A stretch of 64,000 bases of DNA from Methylococcaceae bacterium (GTDB lineage Bacteria > Pseudomonadota > Gammaproteobacteria > Methylococcales > Methylomonadaceae), in contig JADKAL010000004.1 of the NCBI GenBank assembly GCA_016715325.1, positions 62,001 to 126,000 on the forward strand, written 5' to 3'. This document shows positions 1 to 10,106 of the stretch, in pieces. Under the pieces are notes generated by a model. That model was not told the origin of the DNA. It worked only from the letters and a program-made list of their open reading frames with translations, and did no database searches. Position 1 is the first letter of the stretch, and the number at the start of each line of letters is the position of its first letter. The translations under genes were made by a program, and so were the position numbers.

Positions 1-1462
1 ATCGACCATCCCCAAATCCGGCATCCGCCAAATCCCGTCTAAATAAATTGGCAACACCTTGACCTATAACACGCTGATTACAATGTATTTCTATGGAGAG
101 TTTATGCAAAGGGAATTTTTTATTAAGAATCCAGCCTTTTAAATGACCTTGATTATACCCGTCGATATGTAAAGCGAGTTGTATTTGATTCTCTAGCGTT
201 ATTACCCCATTCTTCGCCAGCGTAATCATTAACTTATGCACATTTTCCGCCGCTTTTTCATGCCCCGCGTAATTCAAAGAAAATATGATTTCATTCAATA
301 TGTCTGTTATTTGTAGATTTTCCGATTTTAACCGTTGAATCTGGGAACCGAAAAATTTAACCGTATTAAGCGTTTTATTCGCTTCCGAATGCGATAATTG
401 TTGACGTAATAAATGCATCAAATCAGCTACATTTTCCGGCGTAGCGGATCGATTTCGTAAATAAGGAATCAGTAAGTTTTTCAATTCATCAGCATATTGC
501 GAGGCTATTGCTAATAAGTCATGCGCTGAAGAAATAGACTCTTTCGAATCCGCTACCGGCTCATACAAAGAACATCCTAATCTCGATTCTATCCATTGAA
601 TATCTTCACTGTTCTTTTCAAGTATTTCACTGGTTAAATCGGAAGATAATTGTATTTTTTTATTCCCTATGCCGGTGATTGCTTGAATGAGTAATTTATT
701 TTCTTGGTTTGCTTCAGCAAAACTGCCATAGCCGAAGCCTAAGGTATGATAGGTGTATAGAAGAGCAGTGGCTTCTAATGAAAGCGACTCATTATCCCGA
801 ATGATATTATCTTCAGTGATTGCCAATCCTATGCGCTGGCAAAAATCTAAAACCACATCGTTATTTAACAGGGTTGATCTATCGTATTTTATTAATGTTA
901 CATTTTCGTTGCCAAAAATCTTGTCAAAATTTTCAAATTTTGACCGATATTTTGGATACAAAGAAACCAACTGTTTAATATTACGCCCGGCCCCATCTTT
1001 TATCATTTGCTGAAGAGCGCTTTGTATAAACCCGATCGGTGAACGGATATAGCCGATCACTTTTATCGAATTACAGAGCGGCATTAAAAAACTTTTTAAT
1101 GCATAAAGTTCTTTCTCCTTAAATGCGGAAATGTCTTCTGCTGAAAAAATGACAGTTTTTGAGCGCGTTTGCTTTAAGGCTAATTCGAATTTATCCTTGT
1201 TTTTTTTATTTTTTTCCTTTACTTGTTCTGAGGTTAAACCTTGCTTGACATTTCCGTGATATTGCTCAGGAAACTCCCAAAATAAACTGGATATGAAACC
1301 GGAGTTATTACCTGTCGGAGCGAATGACAAATATTCAAATTCCGCAGTAGCCGGAAGTTTACAAAGTGTGCTTTGAATAGAACTTGATCCCGTTTTATGC
1401 ATTCCAATATGAAGAATGCAATCCGGTTTATTAAACGACGCCTTAACTTTGTTAACAACCAT
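1..1462 (-). CDS. Sulfotransferase-like protein, C-terminus cut by window edge
   Basis: The frame is open from an ATG at 1462 to position 1 (about 487 codons), so the 3' end lies outside the window. Residues 10-22 read CILHIGMHKTGSSSIQ, the 5'-phosphosulfate loop of PAPS-dependent sulfotransferases. A second conserved segment, VIGYIRSPIGFIQSA, fits the 3'-phosphate-binding region. After a long helical middle part the visible C-terminus contains HIDGYNQGHLKGWIL and FRRDLADAGFGDG. This resembles the small GW/DG module often fused to bacterial sulfotransferases and glycosyltransferases. The gene lies 13 bp downstream of a second sulfotransferase-like gene and is probably co-transcribed with it. 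A role in sulfating a surface glycan is inferred from the surrounding glycosyltransferases. No strong ribosome binding site is visible before the ATG, so the start is probable, not certain. Confidence 0.8.
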   Translation of the reverse strand, partial: MVVNKVKASFNKPDCILHIGMHKTGSSSIQSTLCKLPATAEFEYLSFAPTGNNSGFISSLFWEFPEQYHGNVKQGLTSEQVKEKNKKNKDKFELALKQTRSKTVIFSAEDISAFKEKELYALKSFLMPLCNSIKVIGYIRSPIGFIQSALQQMIKDGAGRNIKQLVSLYPKYRSKFENFDKIFGNENVTLIKYDRSTLLNNDVVLDFCQRIGLAITEDNIIRDNESLSLEATALLYTYHTLGFGYGSFAEANQENKLLIQAITGIGNKKIQLSSDLTSEILEKNSEDIQWIESRLGCSLYEPVADSKESISSAHDLLAIASQYADELKNLLIPYLRNRSATPENVADLMHLLRQQLSHSEANKTLNTVKFFGSQIQRLKSENLQITDILNEIIFSLNYAGHEKAAENVHKLMITLAKNGVITLENQIQLALHIDGYNQGHLKGWILNKKFPLHKLSIEIHCNQRVIGQGVANLFRRDLADAGFGDGR

Positions 1463-1475
1463 TACGTTCTAATTT

Positions 1476-2549
1476 TTAATTGTTTTTTGTCAGTTTGTCG
1501 ACCTTAGATTCAAGATTTTCTATTTTTCTTGCCTGATAAGCCAGCATTTCAAAAAGGGCGGAAACAATTTTTCCTACATCGATTTCCTTCGATTTTGAAT
1601 TTAACGGTTTGGTTTCCAGCGGCTTTTGTCCATTCGCAATAAGCACTTCATTCACTTCAGCTCTATCCTCAGCATTATCGTCGGCGACCTTTTCTAAATC
1701 TGCCGCAGTAGGTAAGTAATGGGTGAGAAAAGTGGTTGCCGAACGATCAAAAACCGATTTTTTAGCACTCATGACGCGATCAAACTCATAAGGTAACGCA
1801 CTTTCTTGAATTTGGTTATTAAACAATGCGCGTAATAATAACTCTTCAGTTGAAGGTGACTCATTAATTCGCCTGTGCTCGATTCTTTCCAGAGGCATGC
1901 CGGAAACCGATAAAAAATCCTCCACTACATCGCTAACTGCATCGAAGTTACGCACAAGACAATTGAAGCCTGTTCCGGCCATCCATTTACGGAGATTATT
2001 CATGAAACACGGTGGGTTTCTTGAAGCCCATGTAGAAAAATTTACCAACGGGCCGTTATATGTTTTATGCTGTATGCCCCACTGCGTATAAGCGGATTTC
2101 ATCCACGCATCATGCCTTCTTACATAAACAATAACATCTATTTTGCAGCCTTCTTCACTCATTATTTCAAGCGCTTTAATGATGGATTTATGAGCTTCCG
2201 GTCGGCTAAATAACGACTCATTACTCCAAATAGCCGTGTTACATCCCGCTGCTTTGATTTTAGGCAATGAATCATGCATAACGTTTAAAATCTGATCCGT
2301 TATTTCGCTTTCGCTTAGTGATCTTAATTGCTCAAAAGCGCCCGTTTGTTGCCATGAATACAATTTAACCGGGGCGTGTTCCAACATGATTCCTAAATAC
2401 CAAAATCCATACTCTCTAAGAACCTCCTGATGGTTTCTCATAGCATTTTGTATAGAAGATGTTCCTGTTTTACCGGCGCCGATGTGAACGATTAAACGAA
2501 AATTATTTTCTGAGTCTAAACTTTCGGCAGGGGCATCAATATTGCTCAT
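1476..2549 (-). CDS. Sulfotransferase-like protein
   Basis: A 357-aa protein whose N-terminal part has the phosphosulfate-binding loop LIVHIGAGKTGTSSIQNAM and later the segment VIVYVRRHDAWMKSAYTQW, the usual second PAPS-contact region. It is of the same general type as the gene just downstream (HIG.GKTG.SSIQ in both), so the two look like tandem paralogues. The C-terminus ends in a predicted coiled coil (ARKIENLESKVDKLTKN). The start at 2549 (MSNIDAP) is preferred over an upstream ATG at 2594 because AAGGA lies 7 nt before it. The acceptor is unknown; glycan sulfation is inferred from the neighbourhood. Confidence 0.8.
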   Translation of the reverse strand: MSNIDAPAESLDSENNFRLIVHIGAGKTGTSSIQNAMRNHQEVLREYGFWYLGIMLEHAPVKLYSWQQTGAFEQLRSLSESEITDQILNVMHDSLPKIKAAGCNTAIWSNESLFSRPEAHKSIIKALEIMSEEGCKIDVIVYVRRHDAWMKSAYTQWGIQHKTYNGPLVNFSTWASRNPPCFMNNLRKWMAGTGFNCLVRNFDAVSDVVEDFLSVSGMPLERIEHRRINESPSTEELLLRALFNNQIQESALPYEFDRVMSAKKSVFDRSATTFLTHYLPTAADLEKVADDNAEDRAEVNEVLIANGQKPLETKPLNSKSKEIDVGKIVSALFEMLAYQARKIENLESKVDKLTKNN

Positions 2550-2724
2550 TTGTAGTTCCTTTTTATTCACAATAAATTTTACGATTGTCGGCAATTAAAA
2601 GACATGGCTACAGACTTTGCAAAGGTTTTTTTTAATATCAACTTGTAAATAATTGCAAATGTGCTCTAACCTTAGTTTATTTCTAGCCATGCTTATTAAT
2701 TATCCAATCATAATTTAGTTGCTG

Positions 2725-5700
2725 CTATAAGGAATAATAACGCCGCGCCTCGGGATTGTGTACAGTTGCCCATTCGTAGTTGGCAGTCTCACAAATTATC
2801 GGGGTAAGCCGCTCGATCGCATGTAATATACTGCCGTCATAGGGAACAGGTTCGGCAGGAAAATCCTTCCATTGCCAATCGTGCTTCATTAGAGGTTCTA
2901 ATGCAGCCGTCCTTGCCCAAAACATATTGCCGGTAGGATACTCAAGTTTGTCCGTCGTTTTCCGTTCAATTTTCAGGTCTTTTAATAGTTTGTCGGCCAG
3001 CTCTCTATTCTTGCTCCAATTCGACAAGCAAGGGTCTTCTTGAAAAAGCAAACCCAATTTTGGCGACTTTGCTAATTTTTGTAGCAATGTGTCGGCGATC
3101 TCTCCATGTTGACCGATCAACGTATTGTATAGAAAATCTTGCCACTGGCGCACAACAGATTGCTCCAATTGTTTGGTTCCTTTAAGATGAAAATGACCTA
3201 CAACCTCGAAGTTAGACAAATGCTGCTTCATCGTCATGATAAACGGCCCTACATCCCTGCCTCGATTTGGTGTGACCAGAACCTTGATTTGTAAAGATAA
3301 TTTCTTCGCTATCGTGCTAATCTCAAGCGCTTTATCGTCTGTGTCTGTTGTTACAAAAATTGACATCGCGTGACTTAACGTTGTGACACGTTTTAACAGC
3401 GCGAGTAATGCCTCAGGATAAAACGCATGAATATGCAATGCTACCGACATCCCACCTTCCCATTTGGCAACGGTTTCGTTGGGATTGATGTATATCGTTT
3501 TATGGGTGAGCAGCGGCTTATTGCTGTCAAGTACATGAACGAGCGGCGTGTGTAAAGCTTTATCCTTGTCGAAATCGGTCGACGCTATTGTTTGCGCCGT
3601 TACATCGTTAAAACCGACGCGACTTTTTGTTAACGCTATGCCACGGTGCCACATAGCCGCATAAAGATATTCAACCGATACGAATTCTGCAGCCGGTAAA
3701 GCTGCCGGCCAATTGGGTATACCCGATGTAAAGAATTCACTATTAAATTGCTTGGATTGTTCAAGCATTGAACTTTCTTGTTGAATAAATTCCTGCTGTT
3801 CAATAGCTCTTTGGCATTCTCCCCATATAAACTCAGCATAAGTGGAAAACGATAATTGCTCCGCTATCTTTTCACAGTTGTCAGGACGTAATCGCTTTTT
3901 GCTGATATATTCGCAAATCGCTTCCGCCGCCGCAGTTGCGTCCAAAAACGGCACTACGGCGCCAACTGTCGGATTGTTGTGTATAAAATCAGAAAATCCG
4001 GTAGCTTTCTCAAAAGCGACAACGGGCACACCTGCATCAACAGCATCAAGAGCGACGTTAGGAAATGGATCAAGCCTTGATGACATAAAAAACACATCGG
4101 CAAGTTCGAAGAATGGGGTTAGGTCGTTTGTTTCTTCAAAAAAGATGACATCATCCTCTAACCCGCTATGAATCACTTGCGATTTAAGCCAAACCGAATA
4201 GTGCAAATCCGCATCGGGATAATAACCGCCTCCTACCCATACAAAACGGATGGGTTTATTAATAATTTCTTTACACTGTTTCGCTGCTTCGATGAAATAT
4301 TCAAGGCCTTTGCGCATTTGGACCCAACCGCAGCCCAAGACGATTGCCGGTTTCGGATCATCCTCACTTATTCCAAGCTTGAGGAGAATTTCTTCGCGAT
4401 CGAAACTTTTACCGTCCTCTCCGCCGGGCGGAAAACACCGTCCTTGATGCCTGATAATCGTATTAGAAGTTGGCCTTCCAAACGCTTTAATACTAACAAA
4501 CTCAGCACTTGCTTTAACACCTTGCGCAGGAAACACCACTCGATTGGAGGTAAAAAGCATTTTAAGCACTTCTTGAGTCATATAATCCGCATACTCATGC
4601 ACCAGCGCGACAATCGGAATTTTTTCTTCATACAAAGCGGGCGCAATATTGCTTGTTGCCACTGAGTTCAGAATAGCGGTTTGCAACGAGAAACTGTCTC
4701 GCAATTCGCGCACGATCCAAACCGTATCGACATGATCGCTATAGTCGCTGATCATAGCGATACTGGCTTTAGCGAAGTCGTTTAATAGCGGACCTTTTCT
4801 GCCTAACCAGCAAATAATGTTTGCCACCGAAGACAGATATTCCATTAATTGCAGACCCAATATTGGGGCGCCGCTTCTCGACGCTTCATGACATGCCACT
4901 AGAATAGTCGGTTTGTTTGGGTCGAATTCAGCGCTGCCTGCATGAATATATTGGTTCGACTCAAACTTTGCTCTTCGCCCTTCGTTTTTCCCATGTAATA
5001 AATAGTGGATATAGGGATGCTCTTTCGCCGCTTTAATGTCGGGATTTTTTCTTAAATAATACTCGCCATTGAAATCTTCTTTCGGGTTTAGTTTTAGCTC
5101 TACGCCGTGACAAATGTAATGCAATACAGCCTGGCTAATGTCAGGAAAAGCGCGTTTATACTGTAAGTTATAATACTCAGAATCGAACTCGTCCAATCTC
5201 ATTATGGTTCCGATCCAACGCTTGGCTTCTTGAATGCAGGAGATTCCATTTGTCCCGTTTTTCAAATAATGTAAAAAAGGCGGTTTATCGCTTTGACTGG
5301 CATCGACGTAGCAATTGAGATAAAGCTGAAAATCGAAATGGCGGTTTGCCGGTAAATTTTCTCTCCACCCGATAGCGAGATAATGTTCTTGAAGACTTAA
5401 GTCTTCCGTCAACCCTTTTGCAAAATATCCATACCGGGTACTATCGAATAGTGGATGCCGCCGCAATATGATCGCATCCTGTTTGAGAATTGTTCTACTG
5501 AAATAACGTTTTTCAGCGCGTCCGGCTAGGACATAATGTATAAAACATTCGACATTCGACAGAACCGGTAAATCGGGATTGAGCGAACGGTAATCCTGAA
5601 AATCGAAATTGAGCATAGGTTTTAAACCCTGCTCAGCGCCGGTACTCAAAAAATGTTCAATTGCGCCGCTAACATTAAAGCCATCCTCTACCTGCTGCGC

Positions 5701-6855
5701 ATAGTAACCATGACTGAATAATCCTGAATAAAGAACAATTTGTATCAATAACTCTTGATCTTTTAATGGCAACTCTTTGAATAAAATTGAGTTTACAACA
5801 GTATCTTCATCATTTGATAGGGATTGCGACTCAGCGCCATCCATTTCCTTATCATCTTCCGCCGTTATCGATTTCGATTCCTCATTTTTTTCTAAAATCT
5901 TGCGCATTTGCGGCAAGTAGTAAATGGTTAATATTTTGGTTTCTTCACTGACTTTAGAAAAATCCTCGGTATTTTTTATGGATTCAAACGCTTTTTCACT
6001 TTGTTCACTTGAAACGTTGTCGTAAATATCTAAATAAATTTCATTGGGATCTAAATTCTTATCAAATAGCTGGGTTTTCAACGAAGCAGGATCAACCGGA
6101 AAAATATGTAAATTTTTTCCGTTTTGATGTTCGATGGATAGTTTTTCCTTTAGTAATGTTAATAATTCGATAAATCTTTCTCGTTCATACTTGCTGCGTG
6201 AATCTTTCAAAGCGTAAAGACATGCCCTAATCGATTTTTTAAAGTGCGCGGTATCGAAAAAAATCCTGGCATAGTTATCGTGAATCCACGGGCTTTTTAA
6301 ATTATTTTTTTCCGCTTGTACCAAAATAGACAATGCGTTTATGTAATCTTTTTCATGTTGATAGGCTATGCAAAGTTCAAGATACACATACAAATTTCTG
6401 CAATGCTTGTTCTGGTAATTTTTTAATGTGGAAATAACCTCATCCCATCTTTTATTTTTTTTAGCATCGCTAATTTCTTCGGAAATTTGTTTATTCAATG
6501 CTTCATAGGCGCGTGACAGTTCATTAATAAAAAACTGTTTATCGTCCTCACTTGCAAGTAGCTCCGCCTTTTCCCAGCTAACTACCGCATCCGCACGATC
6601 TCCCAAAACGGTGCATGCACGCGCACGATTGTCTTCAATCCACGCGTTTTCGCCAAATTTGAATTCAGCGTCATCCAATATTTGCAAGGATTCAGACGGG
6701 GCGTTATCTCTTAATAAAATAGCAAAATTTAAATAATCGTTAAGAACAGCATCAGGATGATTAACGATTGTTTTAAAGAGCTTTACTTTTTCATCAACCT
6801 CCTTTTTAGACTTCAATTCTGAACGTAATAAATCCAGTTGATTCGTTTTACTCAT
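2725..6855 (-). CDS. Very large multidomain glycosyltransferase (TPR + GT4 + RgpF-like)
   Basis: A 1376-aa cytoplasmic protein in four parts. Residues 1 to about 270 are helical TPR-like repeats. About 370-680 holds a series of short repeats of the type FD...Y...NPDI...HY...G..EGR, seen five or six times, for example FNGEYYLRKNPDI with HYLLHGKNEGRR. About 685-1070 is a GT4-type glycosyltransferase (start TILVACHEASRSGAP; later VLGCGWVQMRKGLEYFIEAA and SSRLDPFPNVALDAVDAGVPVV). About 1120-1376 resembles rhamnan synthesis protein F (SIFVTTDTDDKA, TPNRGRDVGPF, HFHLKGTK). The start is supported by AAGGAC 8 nt upstream. The protein probably assembles or extends a surface polysaccharide; sugar donor and linkage cannot be read from the sequence. 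The same EGR repeat occurs in the glycosyltransferase at 7865. Confidence 0.85.
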   Translation of the reverse strand: MSKTNQLDLLRSELKSKKEVDEKVKLFKTIVNHPDAVLNDYLNFAILLRDNAPSESLQILDDAEFKFGENAWIEDNRARACTVLGDRADAVVSWEKAELLASEDDKQFFINELSRAYEALNKQISEEISDAKKNKRWDEVISTLKNYQNKHCRNLYVYLELCIAYQHEKDYINALSILVQAEKNNLKSPWIHDNYARIFFDTAHFKKSIRACLYALKDSRSKYERERFIELLTLLKEKLSIEHQNGKNLHIFPVDPASLKTQLFDKNLDPNEIYLDIYDNVSSEQSEKAFESIKNTEDFSKVSEETKILTIYYLPQMRKILEKNEESKSITAEDDKEMDGAESQSLSNDEDTVVNSILFKELPLKDQELLIQIVLYSGLFSHGYYAQQVEDGFNVSGAIEHFLSTGAEQGLKPMLNFDFQDYRSLNPDLPVLSNVECFIHYVLAGRAEKRYFSRTILKQDAIILRRHPLFDSTRYGYFAKGLTEDLSLQEHYLAIGWRENLPANRHFDFQLYLNCYVDASQSDKPPFLHYLKNGTNGISCIQEAKRWIGTIMRLDEFDSEYYNLQYKRAFPDISQAVLHYICHGVELKLNPKEDFNGEYYLRKNPDIKAAKEHPYIHYLLHGKNEGRRAKFESNQYIHAGSAEFDPNKPTILVACHEASRSGAPILGLQLMEYLSSVANIICWLGRKGPLLNDFAKASIAMISDYSDHVDTVWIVRELRDSFSLQTAILNSVATSNIAPALYEEKIPIVALVHEYADYMTQEVLKMLFTSNRVVFPAQGVKASAEFVSIKAFGRPTSNTIIRHQGRCFPPGGEDGKSFDREEILLKLGISEDDPKPAIVLGCGWVQMRKGLEYFIEAAKQCKEIINKPIRFVWVGGGYYPDADLHYSVWLKSQVIHSGLEDDVIFFEETNDLTPFFELADVFFMSSRLDPFPNVALDAVDAGVPVVAFEKATGFSDFIHNNPTVGAVVPFLDATAAAEAICEYISKKRLRPDNCEKIAEQLSFSTYAEFIWGECQRAIEQQEFIQQESSMLEQSKQFNSEFFTSGIPNWPAALPAAEFVSVEYLYAAMWHRGIALTKSRVGFNDVTAQTIASTDFDKDKALHTPLVHVLDSNKPLLTHKTIYINPNETVAKWEGGMSVALHIHAFYPEALLALLKRVTTLSHAMSIFVTTDTDDKALEISTIAKKLSLQIKVLVTPNRGRDVGPFIMTMKQHLSNFEVVGHFHLKGTKQLEQSVVRQWQDFLYNTLIGQHGEIADTLLQKLAKSPKLGLLFQEDPCLSNWSKNRELADKLLKDLKIERKTTDKLEYPTGNMFWARTAALEPLMKHDWQWKDFPAEPVPYDGSILHAIERLTPIICETANYEWATVHNPEARRYYSL

Positions 6856-7864
6856 TAATTTTGTCCTTATTTTTTATTAGCTTAGATAAAATGATGTAGG
6901 GTCGTAAACAGACCGCAGGTAAAAAGCCGTTAGTTGTATATAGCTGTGGCTACTTCGCTATATTGTGCAGAAATTTTGCAGGTTATTGATGTATATGGAG
7001 TCATGAGATAAAAAGGGTCATGAAAAAATCAATACAATTAAAAGTATTCAAACTCTATCTAGCGTGTTTTTCTAGTCAGCTACTTGGAAAGAGAAATACT
7101 TGGCTAAATTCTCTTCATATTATTTAGCACAAAATGTTAATTTAGGGCTTTTAAAAATATCTTTTTCACCTTGCTACTGCACTTCGTTCTCACTAAAAAC
7201 ACAGTGGAACTCTGGACGAGCTGATTCAGCTCACGGCATTGGCTTCAATCAAGATAGCGTTCGATATATTTTTTTTAAACATTTTCATGAGCTTATAATA
7301 ATATCTAAGTATGTCTGAAGAACTTGTTCGAGGTTTCCTTAAATGCACAACATTCCACGGCTTTGCTCGTTAGCAGTTATAGTTTCTGTGACTTCAAAGG
7401 TTGTTGCGAAGTCATGAAAATGCATATTTACTAAAATTAGGGCCACATAGTTAACCACTTCAGCGAAAAAACCTTGCATACATCACTGTTTAAGGTGGAC
7501 AAATCAATCAACGGATACATGATATGAGCATCCACTCAGGCACGGTTTTTTTATCAACCTGATAAATTGTAGTTTATTATTTAGCGCTTAGAGGCTTTCA
7601 TTGAAAAAAAGCTGGCTTTTGCGATTCGTAGCAAGACAGGATAGACTGCCTCATAGCAGCCTGTAAGAGAAAATTTAGAATGTTTATCGATAAAGACAGG
7701 CGTTTTTCAATGGTCGTTGCAAAAGTTAGCAACTCAAACGAGAAGTTTCTTGAAATCCCGGATTGTGCAAATAAATAGAATCCATCCATGACAATTAAAA
7801 ATTTAAGCAAAATTTGTATATGTAAACTTAAATACTGTTGACAAAAAGATATCACCATTAATAA
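6856..7864. other. Long AT-rich intergenic region between divergent glycan genes
   Basis: About 1 kb separates two divergently transcribed glycosyltransferase genes. Short open frames occur (7100-7318 on plus, 7598-7858 on minus), but they lack ribosome binding sites, recognisable motifs and protein-like composition. The region presumably carries the promoters of both transcription units. No RNA gene, repeat or mobile-element signature was recognised. Confidence 0.5.
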
Positions 7865-10054
7865 ATGACTAACAATTCGCTTAATAATACCTGGGCAATG
7901 TTAAGAAAACATTTAAAAAAAACAGCTGGTAAATTTATTCCCCTCAGTCAAACCAAGAAAATTATTAAATTAGAAGATAATCATATGGTTATGGACAGTC
8001 ATTTCGATTGGATTCTGTATTGTATGTTACATGGTGACTTGCGCGATCATGGTATTTTGGATGAAAAGAAAGCGGCTCTACATTTTGTCAAGCATGGAAA
8101 AAAAGAAGGTCGAGTCGCTTCCATCTCAGACTTATTCAAAAGATACGGGCTTGAGAAAATCAGTCTTCCGGACGATTTCAGCTTACAACAATTTGCCGAA
8201 CTGAATGAACTTGAATTGATATCAGCCTGGAAAAAACTAGAAAAATTTTTGAATTCGGAAACAGCAGAATTTATAAAGATAAGCGCATTAGATTATGAAA
8301 ATTCTAAATTTTTTCTTGAATTGGCACAATCCTATGAGCTTTCGGAGAAAAAAGAAAAAGCTTACCAATGCTATATCTATTCCAACTACTTTAAACCTAG
8401 CTCGAGTGCATTAGAACACATTGGGAATTGGCATATGAGCAAGGGCGAATATGCCGCCGCCGATATTGTTTATGGAAAAGCATTACAAATAAGTAAAAAG
8501 CATAAATGGGCTTACAAAAATACAATCAACTGTTGTTTTCATTTAAAAAATTATGAAAAAGGCATTTCTGTCGCGACAGAAGGGTTGAAAAATTTTCCAG
8601 ATTTAAACTTCTTGCAGTCTTCATTCGATCAACTCATTGAAAAATATTGGCTAGAAAACGAGCAACGGTTGGTAGCCTTGAGTTTATGTTCGGAAAGAAG
8701 CGCTCTTATAGCTGAAACGGATAAAACCGTGACATCGATAGCCGGATTTTGCCGTAAAAAAGCCTTGCTGCTGAGCAATCCTATTCAATCTCGAATCAAT
8801 AAAAAACGCGTCTTGATTATCGGTGACTTCGGCTTACCGCAATGCCGCCGCTACCGTATTTATCAAAAATTAGAGCAACTCGCCGCCGCTGGATTTGTTG
8901 CCAACGCAATGCCTTGGACTGAAGCCCAAAAAGAGTTGGCCGACCCGGAGCAGTGTTATAAAACTGAAGTTATGGAAGATGACTCGCCGTATCATGATAA
9001 AAGGCGTGAGTTAAACCTAAAAGTCTATCAAGACCTAGCGTTCGAAGAAGCGCTTGCTCTAAACGACATCATCATTTTTTATAGAGTTCCCGCTTATCCG
9101 CACATTATAAATCTGATAGAGACCGCTAAAGCGTTAGGAAAAATTACGTTTTATGAGATTGACGATTTGTTGTTCGAGCCGATTTATCCTCCGCCTTTAG
9201 AATCCTACGGCGGCTATGTAAACCAAGATTTCTATTTTAACGGTCTTGTTAAGGGTATGGCTTATTACCGGTCTGCCGCGCGTTTATGCCAGTTTGGTAT
9301 CGCTTCAACAAAGCCGTTGGCAGAAAAATTGGGCCAGTTAGTCACATCCGGAAACTGTTTTTTGCATCGCAACGGGTTAGATTGCAATACGCCGTCAAAA
9401 GCGCCGGAAATAAAAAAGAACAAGACTTATATCGATATTTTCTATGGCTCGGGTACACATGCCCATAATATCGATTTTATAGCCGAAGTTTTACCTCCAC
9501 TCGATAAACTTTTAGCTAAACACGCCAACGTACGTTTAATTATTGCGGGATATTTACAACTGCCCAGCGATTTTTTAACAAAATATAAGCACCAAGTGAT
9601 CCTTAAACCATTTGCCGAATTATCGACCTATCTAACTTATTTGTCGGAGGTCGACATTAACATTGCCGTGCTTTTGGAAGACGATATAACCGATTGCAAA
9701 AGCGAATTAAAATGGTTTGAGGCGGCGAGCCTTGGCGTTCCTTCTGTGGTGAGCAAAACACGCAATTACTTGGACGTCATCCGTCATGAAGTTGACGGCT
9801 TTGTCGTATTGGGTCAAAACGAATGGTTTGATACGCTCGACCAATTGATTATCAACCCGAATAAACGCGTCCAGATCGCTAAAACAGCCATGAAACGGGT
9901 GCAGGAAGACTATTCCGTAGCCGCATTAGCCGATAACATGAAAAATGTTATCGAGACCGCGATTACTAACTTTTATCAAGAGCAAAAAATACTGACATGT
10001 AACAACTATAATACGGCCATGCCGAATAACAATGAAAAACTCATTAAGCTTTAA
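7865..10054 (+). CDS. Glycosyltransferase with N-terminal TPR region
   Basis: A 729-aa protein. The first 100 residues include the short repeat ALHFVKHGKKEGRV, shared with the giant glycosyltransferase at 2725-6855. Residues about 130-280 are TPR-like helices (LAQSYELSEKKEKAYQCY, HMSKGEYAAADIVYGKALQ). From about residue 310 a GT4/GT1-fold transferase begins with KKRVLIIGDFGLPQCRRYRI and ends with SELKWFEAASLGVPSVVSK and DGFVVLG, the nucleotide-sugar-binding region of such enzymes. The start has only a weak ribosome binding site. It is the first gene of a plus-strand run (7865, 10107, 11319) and is probably co-transcribed with the next two. Its role in extracellular polysaccharide assembly is inferred from fold and context. 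Confidence 0.8.
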   Translation: MTNNSLNNTWAMLRKHLKKTAGKFIPLSQTKKIIKLEDNHMVMDSHFDWILYCMLHGDLRDHGILDEKKAALHFVKHGKKEGRVASISDLFKRYGLEKISLPDDFSLQQFAELNELELISAWKKLEKFLNSETAEFIKISALDYENSKFFLELAQSYELSEKKEKAYQCYIYSNYFKPSSSALEHIGNWHMSKGEYAAADIVYGKALQISKKHKWAYKNTINCCFHLKNYEKGISVATEGLKNFPDLNFLQSSFDQLIEKYWLENEQRLVALSLCSERSALIAETDKTVTSIAGFCRKKALLLSNPIQSRINKKRVLIIGDFGLPQCRRYRIYQKLEQLAAAGFVANAMPWTEAQKELADPEQCYKTEVMEDDSPYHDKRRELNLKVYQDLAFEEALALNDIIIFYRVPAYPHIINLIETAKALGKITFYEIDDLLFEPIYPPPLESYGGYVNQDFYFNGLVKGMAYYRSAARLCQFGIASTKPLAEKLGQLVTSGNCFLHRNGLDCNTPSKAPEIKKNKTYIDIFYGSGTHAHNIDFIAEVLPPLDKLLAKHANVRLIIAGYLQLPSDFLTKYKHQVILKPFAELSTYLTYLSEVDINIAVLLEDDITDCKSELKWFEAASLGVPSVVSKTRNYLDVIRHEVDGFVVLGQNEWFDTLDQLIINPNKRVQIAKTAMKRVQEDYSVAALADNMKNVIETAITNFYQEQKILTCNNYNTAMPNNNEKLIKL

Positions 10055-10106
10055 AGCATTGTTCCGCTGAATGAAGTCAGAAAACTACTCTTGAAAAAAC
10101 GTATTT

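Noticed and set aside
1234..1458. A 74-codon minus-strand frame at the left edge
   Set aside because: It is in the wrong frame; the long open sulfotransferase frame covers the same DNA.
7100..7858. Two short open frames in the 6.86-7.86 kb gap
   Set aside because: No ribosome binding site, no motif, biased composition typical of AT-rich non-coding DNA.
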